From SMWC01 sp964466315 (GTDB lineage: Bacteria; Pseudomonadota; Gammaproteobacteria; Steroidobacterales; Rariloculaceae): a stretch of 60,945 bases of DNA. Position numbers and translations under genes: made by a program. Below, piece by piece: positions 25,398 to 32,976 of this stretch (position 1 is its first letter; every line of letters starts with the position of its first letter). The DNA lies in the NCBI GenBank assembly GCA_964466315.1, contig CAYXNS010000010.1, positions 1 to 60,945 of the forward strand, given 5' to 3'. Under the pieces are notes generated by a model, which saw only the letters and a program-made list of their open reading frames with translations, was not told where the DNA came from and ran no database searches.

Positions 25398-26297
25398 CTA
25401 TTCTGAACTGCGTATCTCGTCGATCTCTCTCTGCACAAGTGCGAGCTCGAGCAGCAGATCCTGCAACTCGCCCAGGTAGACATCGCTATCCATTTCACTC
25501 CGACGTGACCTGAGAATTTCTATCTCCTCTTCGAGTACAGTCAACTCACCGATCAAGCCCTCCAGCTCAGCGGTCGTCGCGATTCGCGCGTCGAGTAACG
25601 CGACGTTGAAACTGCCGGCCGTATCGCCGACGAGTTGCGGATGCTCCGTCGCGAGGGTCCCAGCACTTTCGTAGCTGTCACTGACCTTTCTCTCCGCAAA
25701 CTCGAACGCTTCTTGTGCGGTAATCGCACCGTTCTTGTTCGCGTCCGCTTCATCACTGGAGAGTGCGGCCGACCAATACTCACCGAAACGCGTTGCGTTG
25801 CGCTCCCCGCCGCTTCTCGTCGCCGTGATCAGCGTACGTCCTTCTCCAGCCCAGCTTTCGAGCACGGCGCCACTTGCGCTCGTCGCGTTGACGACGAGTT
25901 GTCGGTCCGCGGGAATAGCCCCGAGCAATTCCGCGAACGCATCGCCGTCTATGTCCGGACCCGGAAGATTGTACTTGTAGAACTCGCCGTCATAGCTGCC
26001 GTGGCCGAGCAGAAAAATTGCGACGCTGTCCTCGTCGATCGTAACGTCCGCGAGCCGGGCAAGCTCAGCCGTCAGCGCTTCGCGGTTCGCCGCTTCGCCC
26101 GACAACACCGCGACTCTGGACTCGTCGCCGAGCGTACGCCGTGCGGCGCTCGCCAGAGATTCGGTCTGCGTGACGAACCGCTCCTCGTAGGCTGGCTGGC
26201 CGCCGATACCGCCGACGATCAGATAATACAACTCGGCGTGCGCAGACGCGGCGAGTAGAACCGTTCCGAGGCTCAAACACGCGGTTACCGTCCTCAT
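25398..26297 (-). CDS. Exported caspase-fold (clan CD-like) protein, nucleophile cysteine missing
   Basis: A 299-residue product with signal peptide (MRTVTACLSLGTVLLAASAH). The fold resembles clan CD (caspase/legumain): 'LYYLIVGGIGG' as first strand and 'VAIFLLGHGSYDGEFYKYNL' with the His-Gly of the catalytic dyad. At the expected second position, the strand 'LVVNATSASGA' has Thr/Ser/Ala instead of Cys. 'DANKNGAITAQEAF' is an EF-hand-like loop, and a C-terminal coiled coil follows. It is probably an inactive scaffold, but a Ser/Thr nucleophile cannot be excluded. ATG 26297 overlaps the preceding stop (ATGA) and is preferred over an upstream start. Confidence 0.75.
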   Translation of the reverse strand: MRTVTACLSLGTVLLAASAHAELYYLIVGGIGGQPAYEERFVTQTESLASAARRTLGDESRVAVLSGEAANREALTAELARLADVTIDEDSVAIFLLGHGSYDGEFYKYNLPGPDIDGDAFAELLGAIPADRQLVVNATSASGAVLESWAGEGRTLITATRSGGERNATRFGEYWSAALSSDEADANKNGAITAQEAFEFAERKVSDSYESAGTLATEHPQLVGDTAGSFNVALLDARIATTAELEGLIGELTVLEEEIEILRSRRSEMDSDVYLGELQDLLLELALVQREIDEIRSSE

Positions 26298-28549
26298 AAT
26301 CTTCCCCAGAACAACCGCAATACCCACTCACCCACCTTGAGCAGAATCAACAGCAAAAATATGATCGGCATGTTCCAGAGATCCAGGATCTCCGTCTCTA
26401 GAATACCGGCATCGGAGAACTGGATGGCTTCCGGCAAGTCGGCGAGATCGTCGAGCGCAAAGTACTGCCCGCCCGTGAGACTGGCAAGATTTTCGAGCAG
26501 CGGCCGATTCTGCTGAATCTGGAAATGCTCGGCGATACCGTCGGCTCTACGGACCGCGAATCGTGCAGAACCGAGCACGTCTTCGTCGAGGCGTGCCTCC
26601 GTTTCGAAGCGGTACATACCCGTGGCATCGGCTTGAATGACCGCCTCGTATTGCCCGGGTTCCCCGGGCAGGGCCTGCATTTCGACAACGTCGCGGTCGC
26701 CGGTGACAGCCGTCGTAACGGCTACGGTGACTGTCGCATCTGAGACAGGTAGATACTCCCTGTCTCGTACCTCCGCGCGCAACCTGACTTCGTTCTCGTC
26801 ACCATAGAACAGCCGGTCCGCCGACACGACAACCGAGCGCGGCGCAGCGGATGCCAGCGCATGGAAGATCTGGCGCCAGAAGATCTCGTGCCGCATATCC
26901 TCCGAGGGCAACTGCATCTGCCAGCGCCAAGTTCCACCCGTGGCCAGTATATAAGCATTACCGAGCCCGAAGCGTTGGTGGACGAGTAAGGGATGGGTCG
27001 TTCCCTGGACATCGGCCTCGAGCAGCGCAACAGCGCCCGGTTTCAGTTCGTCGAGGAATTGAATGTCGGCGATGTCGGGCATCTCCTCCCAAAGTTCGAT
27101 GTTCGTATCTCGATCCGGGTCCAGTCGCGTGAGCACGGAGTCCTCACCATCGACCGTGAGACTGGCTTTTGCGGGCCAGCGGAGGAAGGTCGGCGCATCG
27201 ATATCGGGAAGCAGTACCGGCAACACTTCCGCCACGACGCTGTTATGCCAACCGCCGTCGGCGAGACCCCGAAGTCCCGCGAGCATCAGTAAACTGCCGC
27301 CGCGTTCGCTGACGAAAGCGCGGATGTCTTCCTGTTGTTCCGGTGTGAGGGCAGCGGCCTCGAAACTTCCGATGATCAACGCATCGTAATCAAACAGTGT
27401 TTCTCGGTCTTCGGGGAACCCGTTCTCGAGTTCCGTTGGGTCATCGATACCCTGACGATAGAACTTGTTCGGTGTCGTTCGGAGCAGGCTCGCAAGCCGG
27501 ATCGGAGAGTCTTCCTCGACCGCGCGGCGCATGAATTTATATTCCCAGCGAGGCTCACCCTCGACGTAGAGAATACGGCGTCGCTCCTCCGGAACCTCGA
27601 GTACGCGAGATTGCGCATTATTGATGGTGTTGCGTTCACCGGGTACGGCATCCATAACGAAACCCAGATCCTTGATACCCGTTTCGCCGATATCGAAATC
27701 AACCCAGTGAGTCGTTACGCCGTTTCGGTTGGGTAGATCGAGGTCCTCGGATGCCAGAATGGCGTCGCCGTCATAGACCTTGAGCGTCGCGGTATTTGAC
27801 CCCGAATGTCGGATGCTGACCTGGGCGCTCACGCGCGAGCCGGCCATGACCTGCGTCGTGAGACTCACACTCTCGAGTTCGATGTCCTCGGGTATGAACT
27901 CCCGCCCGACGCCGACTGTGTGCACGGGCACGCCGAAACCCGCGATCTCGGCGAGGCGGGCGGAATCGAGTTCGTCTGAGTTATCCGCTCCATCGCTGAT
28001 CAGCACGACGGCGCCAAGCGCCGATGCGCGAGCCTCGCGAAGGACGCTGAGCACGGCATCGCCCAGGTGTGTTGCCGTTCCCGGTGGTGGCACCTGCTCC
28101 AGGTCGTCTATCGTCGTCGAGTCCTCCGAGAAAGCGTACAGCCGCGTCTCGAAGTTCGCGGCTAGATCTTCAAGGAAGCCGTCGTTCAACGCAGCGGCGG
28201 CCTGTTGGAGGCGGGACTCTTCAGACTCGCCATAGCTCATACTCGCCGAGGTATCTATGAGCATGGCGACAGCATTGTCCTCGGAGCGAAGCCTGTCGCT
28301 GGATAGCGCGGGCTGCCACAGCAGCACCAACACGAGCGCCAGCATCACGGATTGGATGGCAGCCAGAGCGATAAGCTTACCGAGCGAGAGTGACTCACGG
28401 CGCTGCAGCACGCTGTAGCCGACACCGATTATTCCGACCATGCTCGCGACCACGAGCAACCAGACAGGCCAACCGCTAGCGAATAGAAATTCCCCCTGCT
28501 CGAAGGTCGTCCTGGAATACTTAAAGAGTAATTCGAACAAGTCTGTCAA
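26294..28549 (-). CDS. VWA-domain membrane protein with GATase-like domain
   Basis: A 751-residue integral membrane protein. Two transmembrane helices near residues 25-80 are followed by a VWA domain with MIDAS D-T-S-A-S-M-S near 99. Beta-sandwich segments follow ('MAGSRVSAQVSIRHSGSNTA'), then a glutamine-amidotransferase-like domain ('DALIIGSFEAAALTPEQQED', 'GGSLLMLAGLRGLADGG') and a C-terminal transmembrane helix ('MPIIFLLLILLKVGEWVLRL'). This N-terminal helices/VWA/GATase/C-terminal helix layout is typical of the large VWA partners in MoxR clusters. It is the first gene of the seven-gene operon, divergent from the DUF4159 gene. Confidence 0.88.
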   Translation of the reverse strand: MTDLFELLFKYSRTTFEQGEFLFASGWPVWLLVVASMVGIIGVGYSVLQRRESLSLGKLIALAAIQSVMLALVLVLLWQPALSSDRLRSEDNAVAMLIDTSASMSYGESEESRLQQAAAALNDGFLEDLAANFETRLYAFSEDSTTIDDLEQVPPPGTATHLGDAVLSVLREARASALGAVVLISDGADNSDELDSARLAEIAGFGVPVHTVGVGREFIPEDIELESVSLTTQVMAGSRVSAQVSIRHSGSNTATLKVYDGDAILASEDLDLPNRNGVTTHWVDFDIGETGIKDLGFVMDAVPGERNTINNAQSRVLEVPEERRRILYVEGEPRWEYKFMRRAVEEDSPIRLASLLRTTPNKFYRQGIDDPTELENGFPEDRETLFDYDALIIGSFEAAALTPEQQEDIRAFVSERGGSLLMLAGLRGLADGGWHNSVVAEVLPVLLPDIDAPTFLRWPAKASLTVDGEDSVLTRLDPDRDTNIELWEEMPDIADIQFLDELKPGAVALLEADVQGTTHPLLVHQRFGLGNAYILATGGTWRWQMQLPSEDMRHEIFWRQIFHALASAAPRSVVVSADRLFYGDENEVRLRAEVRDREYLPVSDATVTVAVTTAVTGDRDVVEMQALPGEPGQYEAVIQADATGMYRFETEARLDEDVLGSARFAVRRADGIAEHFQIQQNRPLLENLASLTGGQYFALDDLADLPEAIQFSDAGILETEILDLWNMPIIFLLLILLKVGEWVLRLFWGRL

Positions 28550-28808
28550 CCTACTAGACTACACCGTCAATTCCCTGTGACCGCTAAATACACAACAAGT
28601 GCCACAACGCACTTACGCGCCGGATGGCAGACGTAGGACGGGATTCGAGTTTAACCACCTCGCGGCAACCTCACACCGCCGCGGGCCAATCCGAACTCCG
28701 AGCTCTTTGGCTTCACGGTCGGCACGCGCGACATCGAGGCCACCGCGTACGGGACGATGGTATCATTTTCGACCCTCCCGCTATGAAAATATTTCTCGAC
28801 CTGCCCAC

Positions 28809-29594
28809 ATGATTAGATCGACTTCAGCCCGAATCTGTGCAGGCGCTCTCCTCGCCACCAGTGCCGGATTCGTCGCGACGCAGGAGACTGTCTTCGACAC
28901 CGCCAATCCGACGGCAGAGTTTCAATTCACGCGGCTGATCTACAGCAGTGGTTACGGGGACTTCGATGGCTGGGGCCGGAACTGGCGGATCGACTGGCCG
29001 CACGCGGAGTTCCACTTCATGCAAGGTCTGACACGCCTGACGCGTATCGACGGCGAGGAGGTCAACCGTTATAGCGGCGACGGCGCGCGCGCGATCAGCC
29101 TCAGCGACGATTCGATCTTCAATTACCCGTGGCTTTACGCCGTCGAGGTCGGCCGCTGGGTGCTCAGCGATTACGAGGCGGGGCGGCTCAGGGAGTATCT
29201 CCTGCGCGGGGGTTTTCTCATGGTCGACGATTTCCACGGCAGCCGCCAATGGTCGGGCTTCCTCGCAAGCATGGTCCGGGTCTTCCCTGATCGGCCCATC
29301 CTCGAGATTCCGGAAGACGACGAAGTACTACACGTTCTCTACGATCTCGACCAAGGCGTGCAGATTCACGGCATCCGCCTACTCGGTAGCGGCCAGACTT
29401 GGGAGGGCGACGGGTACGTGCCGCATTGGCGCGGAATCTACGACGACAGCGGACGCCTCATGGTCGCGATCAATTTCAACATGGATCTCGGGGACGCCTG
29501 GGAGCACGCCGATTGGCCGGAATATCCGGAACCGCTAACCGCGCTCGCGTACCGCTACGCCGTGAACTACGTGATGTACGCAATCACGCACTGA
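28809..29594 (+). CDS. DUF4159 exported protein
   Basis: A 261-residue protein with an N-terminal signal (ATG 28809, 'MIRSTSARICAGALLATSAG'). The DUF4159 domain is complete: 'FQFTRLIYSSGYGDFDG', the middle 'VGRWVLSDYEAGRLREYLLR' and 'GGFLMVDDFHGSRQW', and the terminal 'AYRYAVNYVMYAITH'. Its GATase-like fold has a degenerate nucleophile elbow. DUF4159 genes co-occur with MoxR/DUF58/VWA clusters; here it is divergently transcribed from that operon across a 259-base gap. The start is chosen by the signal peptide; a longer open frame from 28599 exists but is low-complexity. Confidence 0.87.
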   Translation: MIRSTSARICAGALLATSAGFVATQETVFDTANPTAEFQFTRLIYSSGYGDFDGWGRNWRIDWPHAEFHFMQGLTRLTRIDGEEVNRYSGDGARAISLSDDSIFNYPWLYAVEVGRWVLSDYEAGRLREYLLRGGFLMVDDFHGSRQWSGFLASMVRVFPDRPILEIPEDDEVLHVLYDLDQGVQIHGIRLLGSGQTWEGDGYVPHWRGIYDDSGRLMVAINFNMDLGDAWEHADWPEYPEPLTALAYRYAVNYVMYAITH

Positions 29595-29598
29595 GATG

Positions 29599-29620
29599 AA
29601 AAGGGGCCGGGCCCCTTTTT
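29599..29620. terminator. Bidirectional intrinsic terminator
   Basis: A nine-base-pair perfect stem (AAAAGGGGC, loop CGG, GCCCCTTTT) followed by T. It lies five bases after the DUF4159 stop. Since the stem begins with A and ends with T runs, it can terminate both the DUF4159 transcript and the convergent EF-hand gene. Confidence 0.88.
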
Positions 29621-29646
29621 CTTTCGTCCCTTTTCCCCAGGCAGGG

Positions 29647-29925
29647 TTAACCCATACCCATGCCCATCCCCGGGCGATTGCTAAACTCCTCCTCGGAGAC
29701 GGTACCGCTACTGTCGGTATCCAATCGAGTCAGAATCTGGTCGGCCTGCGCGTTACCGGATTGAACGAACGGCAGGGCCGCCAGTTCTTCGACCGTAAGC
29801 TCGCCGTTCGAGTCTGAGTCCAGGGCCGCGAAGTTTGCCGCTCCTATGCCCATTCCTTGTGCCGCGGCATACGTCGTCGCAAGCGCCATCGCGATCGCGG
29901 CAACAACCATCGGAAAAGCTCTCAT
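29647..29925 (-). CDS. Exported EF-hand protein
   Basis: A 92-residue protein with signal peptide (MRAFPMVVAAIAMALATTYA). The mature part has two EF-hand calcium loops, 'DSDSNGELTVEE' and 'DTDSSGTVSEEE', each with Asp/Asn at positions 1, 3 and 5, Gly at 6 and Glu at 12, and ends in a Met-Gly-rich tail of GMGMG type. It probably binds calcium in the periplasm. The ATG at 29925 has GAGGAG seven bases upstream and is preferred to the GTG at 29931. No partner is obvious from the neighbours. Confidence 0.88.
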   Translation of the reverse strand: MRAFPMVVAAIAMALATTYAAAQGMGIGAANFAALDSDSNGELTVEELAALPFVQSGNAQADQILTRLDTDSSGTVSEEEFSNRPGMGMGMG

Positions 29926-30108
29926 CGTCACTCCTCTATCCCAGGGTGTTAGCTATCGAGTTACCCGCAGATCCTGCGGCTGGCTCAGCCTAGCCGCCGC
30001 GGCCCTGAAGTGCAACGGCTCTTAGCCTTTCTTAAGACCGAGCCGACTCACCAAAGGAGCGCCCGCGCCATTTAACAGAATGCGCCCTACCGGGCGGATC
30101 GAGCGCTA

Positions 30109-30789
30109 CTACCTCCCAAGCCAGGTCATGATGGCGGCCGTCAGTTCCGCGCCGCCTCGACTGGACCGGAAGATATGTTGCGCGTGGTCGCTGCCCGCCA
30201 GCACGGTCAGTTCCTTAGGCTCGGGTGCGCGCGAAAACTGATCCTCGACTGCATCCCGCATCGAGTCGCCACGAGAGACGATAAAGAGCTTATTACCCTG
30301 AATGCGCTCCGGAGTGGCAATCGGTACTCCAGCCAGAAGAACCAGATTATCGATCTCATCCGGCTCGGCGACGACAGCCGCCTGCCCAACGGCACCGCCG
30401 CCCATGCTCGCGCCGATCACCGAGATTTGCCGCGAACCCGCGCCGCGTAAATAACGTATTCCCGCTAGAACGTCCTGATAGAGTGTGTTACCTGCACTGC
30501 CAGCGGTCGAGTTGCCATAGCCTCGAAAGTCGATGGCGATCACCTGATATCCCGCCGCCGAGAGTTCCCGAGCGAGGCCGTCCCAACTCTCCTTGTCGAA
30601 GATCGCGCCGTGCGCGAGCAGCACCACGTGCTGCCCGTCGCCGTAGAGGTTCCCGTAGATCGTTCCACTGTCAGCAGTCGGGTAGAAGATCTCCTCGAAA
30701 CCCTGAGCACCGGCGTTAGATCCTGCGGAGCCCAACAATATAGCCATTAGCCATACCGCCGTTTTGCTTGCTGAAGTTACTGATGTCAT
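30109..30789 (-). CDS. Exported alpha/beta hydrolase
   Basis: A 226-residue protein with signal peptide (MTSVTSASKTAVWLMAILLG, cleavage near AGA-QG). The alpha/beta fold core shows the oxyanion region 'VVLLAHGAIFDKESW', the nucleophile elbow 'VIGASMGGGAVG', an acid in 'IVSRGDSM' and a terminal 'GSDHAQHIF' histidine. This is a BAAT/dienelactone-like small serine hydrolase. The upstream frame remains open for 59 codons but overlaps the MFS gene and is not coding-like. The ribosome-binding site is weak. Substrate unknown. Confidence 0.83.
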   Translation of the reverse strand: MTSVTSASKTAVWLMAILLGSAGSNAGAQGFEEIFYPTADSGTIYGNLYGDGQHVVLLAHGAIFDKESWDGLARELSAAGYQVIAIDFRGYGNSTAGSAGNTLYQDVLAGIRYLRGAGSRQISVIGASMGGGAVGQAAVVAEPDEIDNLVLLAGVPIATPERIQGNKLFIVSRGDSMRDAVEDQFSRAPEPKELTVLAGSDHAQHIFRSSRGGAELTAAIMTWLGR

Positions 30790-30847
30790 TGCTAGAAGGT
30801 CGAATCTTCGTTGAGCTTCGATCGTAGCGATTCGCGGGGGCAGGGTA

Positions 30848-32059
30848 CTAGCCGTTCGAAGCTCGAGGAACCGCGCCGTAGACGCGCCAAGCGAGCAGAA
30901 TTGCAAGCAGCGAACACAAGAGCCCGCTGACGAGCGTCGTAATCCCGACACCGATGCGATCCGCAACCGCGCCGATGATCACACTGCCGATGGCCGGCGC
31001 GGAAAAGGCAACTGCGGCCCAAAGACTTAAGACACGACCACGCATGGCCTCGGTCACCCTAGTCTGAATCAGCGACTGGGAGCCGATCCCAACGAGTGTC
31101 AGCACAAAGCCGAGCGCCGCGACCAACGCGATGCCCGCAGAATAACTTCGAGTCATCCCGAGTCCAGCCATCAGAACGCCTGTCAGAACGGTCGCGATCA
31201 CTGTCGATCGTAGCAGACGGTCACCGGCGCCGAGGCGAGTCAGACAGATCCCTGCGACGACTGCGCCCGCGCCGGAGACCGAGGTCAGTGTCGCGAGCGT
31301 GCTGCTACCGCCGCCGAAGACGTCACCGGCGAATGCCGGGAGCATCACGATCACACCCCGACCGAATAGTGCCGAAACCGCGACGATCAACAACTGCTGC
31401 CGAATAGCCGCGTGCTGAAACGTATAGGAGATACCGTCCCGAAGTTCGGCGAAAAAATGGCTCTTCTTGCCGCCGGAGTGCAGTGTGCGCAGGTCCAGCA
31501 GCACCAATGCCGCGATCATCGCGAGATAGGAAATCGCATTGAGCGCGAAGGCCGATGCCAATCCCATCGTCGCGATCGCAATGCCCGCAAGGGCGGGGCC
31601 CATGAATCTCGATATATTGAACACGATCGACTGCGCCGCCACAGCCTCAGACAGCAATTCCCGTGGCACGAGACTCGGAATCAGCGACATTCTCACGGGC
31701 TGAAACGCACTGCTGACGATGCCTACACACGCTGTTAACACCCAGAGGATGTAGATGTCCATGCGTCCCGAAGCGGTCAGGACGAACAGCAGTGTGGAGA
31801 GACTGATGCTTAGGACGTTCGCGATGTAGGCAACGGTTTTCCGGTTGAGGCGGTCCGCCCAGACGCCGAAGAACGGCCCGAATATTACCGTCGGCAAGAA
31901 TTCGGATAGCGCGATGAGACCCAACCAGGCTTCGGAGTTCGTCAGCTCCCACGTGAGCCAGCCGACCGCCACACGCTGAATCCAGAGGCCATGCAGTGAG
32001 AACGTACTTCCCGCGAGGTAGATCGTGAAGTTTCGGCTCGAAAGGACTCGAGAGACCAT
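30848..32059 (-). CDS. MFS transporter (EntS/MFS_3-type exporter)
   Basis: A 403-residue major facilitator protein with 12 hydrophobic segments. The N-terminal 'FTIYLAGSTFSLHGLWIQRV' and 'FGPFFGVWADRLNRKTVAYI' (motif A after helix 2) match the MFS_3/EntS branch, which exports siderophores or drugs. The central loop 'THSGGKKSHFFAELRDGISY' is characteristic. It lies downstream of murU on the same strand (gap 132 bases) and may be independent. Its cargo cannot be predicted. Confidence 0.9.
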   Translation of the reverse strand: MVSRVLSSRNFTIYLAGSTFSLHGLWIQRVAVGWLTWELTNSEAWLGLIALSEFLPTVIFGPFFGVWADRLNRKTVAYIANVLSISLSTLLFVLTASGRMDIYILWVLTACVGIVSSAFQPVRMSLIPSLVPRELLSEAVAAQSIVFNISRFMGPALAGIAIATMGLASAFALNAISYLAMIAALVLLDLRTLHSGGKKSHFFAELRDGISYTFQHAAIRQQLLIVAVSALFGRGVIVMLPAFAGDVFGGGSSTLATLTSVSGAGAVVAGICLTRLGAGDRLLRSTVIATVLTGVLMAGLGMTRSYSAGIALVAALGFVLTLVGIGSQSLIQTRVTEAMRGRVLSLWAAVAFSAPAIGSVIIGAVADRIGVGITTLVSGLLCSLLAILLAWRVYGAVPRASNG

Positions 32060-32191
32060 GCCTAGTTATTCCGGGAGCAGACGATTGGGATGAGCGCGCG
32101 GACTTTCGCCCGGCGTCCTGCGCGCTGAACCATACACCAGGTGCACGAGCGGTGACAGCATCATCTTATAAAAGAATGATTACGGGTACGG

Positions 32192-32857
32192 TTAAGCGGA
32201 TTCCCCCAGTCGACCGCGAATATCGGCGAGCCGCTCCAGCGTGCCGACATCCTGCCAGATGCCTGAGTGCCTCACGCCTTTAAGCGTGCCACGGTGGATC
32301 GCGGACTCGAGAATTGGTCGCAGCGGACGGCGCCCCGGATCGAAGCCCATGAACAACCCCGGCGCCAAGACCGCGATCCCCCCGTAGGTCGCGAGCGGCG
32401 GCTCGCGTGTGACGGCGCCCGACGATGCCAAACCAAAGTCCCCCTGCGCATGGTGAGGAGGATTTGGTACCAGCACGAGAACGCCTTCGCATCCATCACA
32501 CCGAAGCTCCGCGCAATCGAAGTCGGTATAGACATCGGCGTTGACGACAAGAAACGGATCCGGCCCGAGAAGAGGCAGTGCGTTGATAATACCGCCACCC
32601 GTCTCGAGAGCCGGAGCGCCCTCCTCGCTGAAGCGGAGCCGTTGACTCCACCGCGAGACATCGCCGAGAGCTGCCCGAATCCGCTCGCCGAGGTATGAGA
32701 TATTGATGACCACTTCCGTCACGCCTGCCTCATGGAGGCGCCGGAGGTGCCGTTCGATCAGGGTCTCGCCCCCTACCTCCAGCAGTGGTTTGGGTATCTC
32801 CGTCGTCAACTCGCCCAGGCGTTCCCCGCGGCCGGCGGCTAATATCATCGCTTTCAT
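32192..32857 (-). CDS. murU: N-acetylmuramate alpha-1-phosphate uridylyltransferase-like protein
   Basis: A 221-residue nucleotidyltransferase with the 'AMILAAGRGERLGELTTEIP' signature, the metal/nucleotide motif 'LVVNADVYTDFD' and the 'SGIWQDVGTLERL' terminus. Length and position directly upstream of, and divergent from, lptD match MurU, which converts MurNAc-1-phosphate and UTP to UDP-MurNAc in the peptidoglycan recycling shortcut. Its usual partner kinase AmgK lies next to it in Pseudomonas but is absent here. A related sugar-1-phosphate nucleotidyltransferase role remains possible. Confidence 0.82.
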   Translation of the reverse strand: MKAMILAAGRGERLGELTTEIPKPLLEVGGETLIERHLRRLHEAGVTEVVINISYLGERIRAALGDVSRWSQRLRFSEEGAPALETGGGIINALPLLGPDPFLVVNADVYTDFDCAELRCDGCEGVLVLVPNPPHHAQGDFGLASSGAVTREPPLATYGGIAVLAPGLFMGFDPGRRPLRPILESAIHRGTLKGVRHSGIWQDVGTLERLADIRGRLGESA

Positions 32858-32976
32858 ATCGGCCGCACCCGCGAGACAAACAAGGGCGATCTCCGATCCA
32901 TGTGTTGCTCGTCCAGCACTTCCGGTCTCCTACCTAATTCATTGAAGCGACACAAGAACTGTGCCATTGTAGTCGT

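Noticed and set aside
28599..28808. N-terminal extension of the DUF4159 frame
   Set aside because: The extension is low-complexity and arginine-rich, and the signal peptide begins at 28809.
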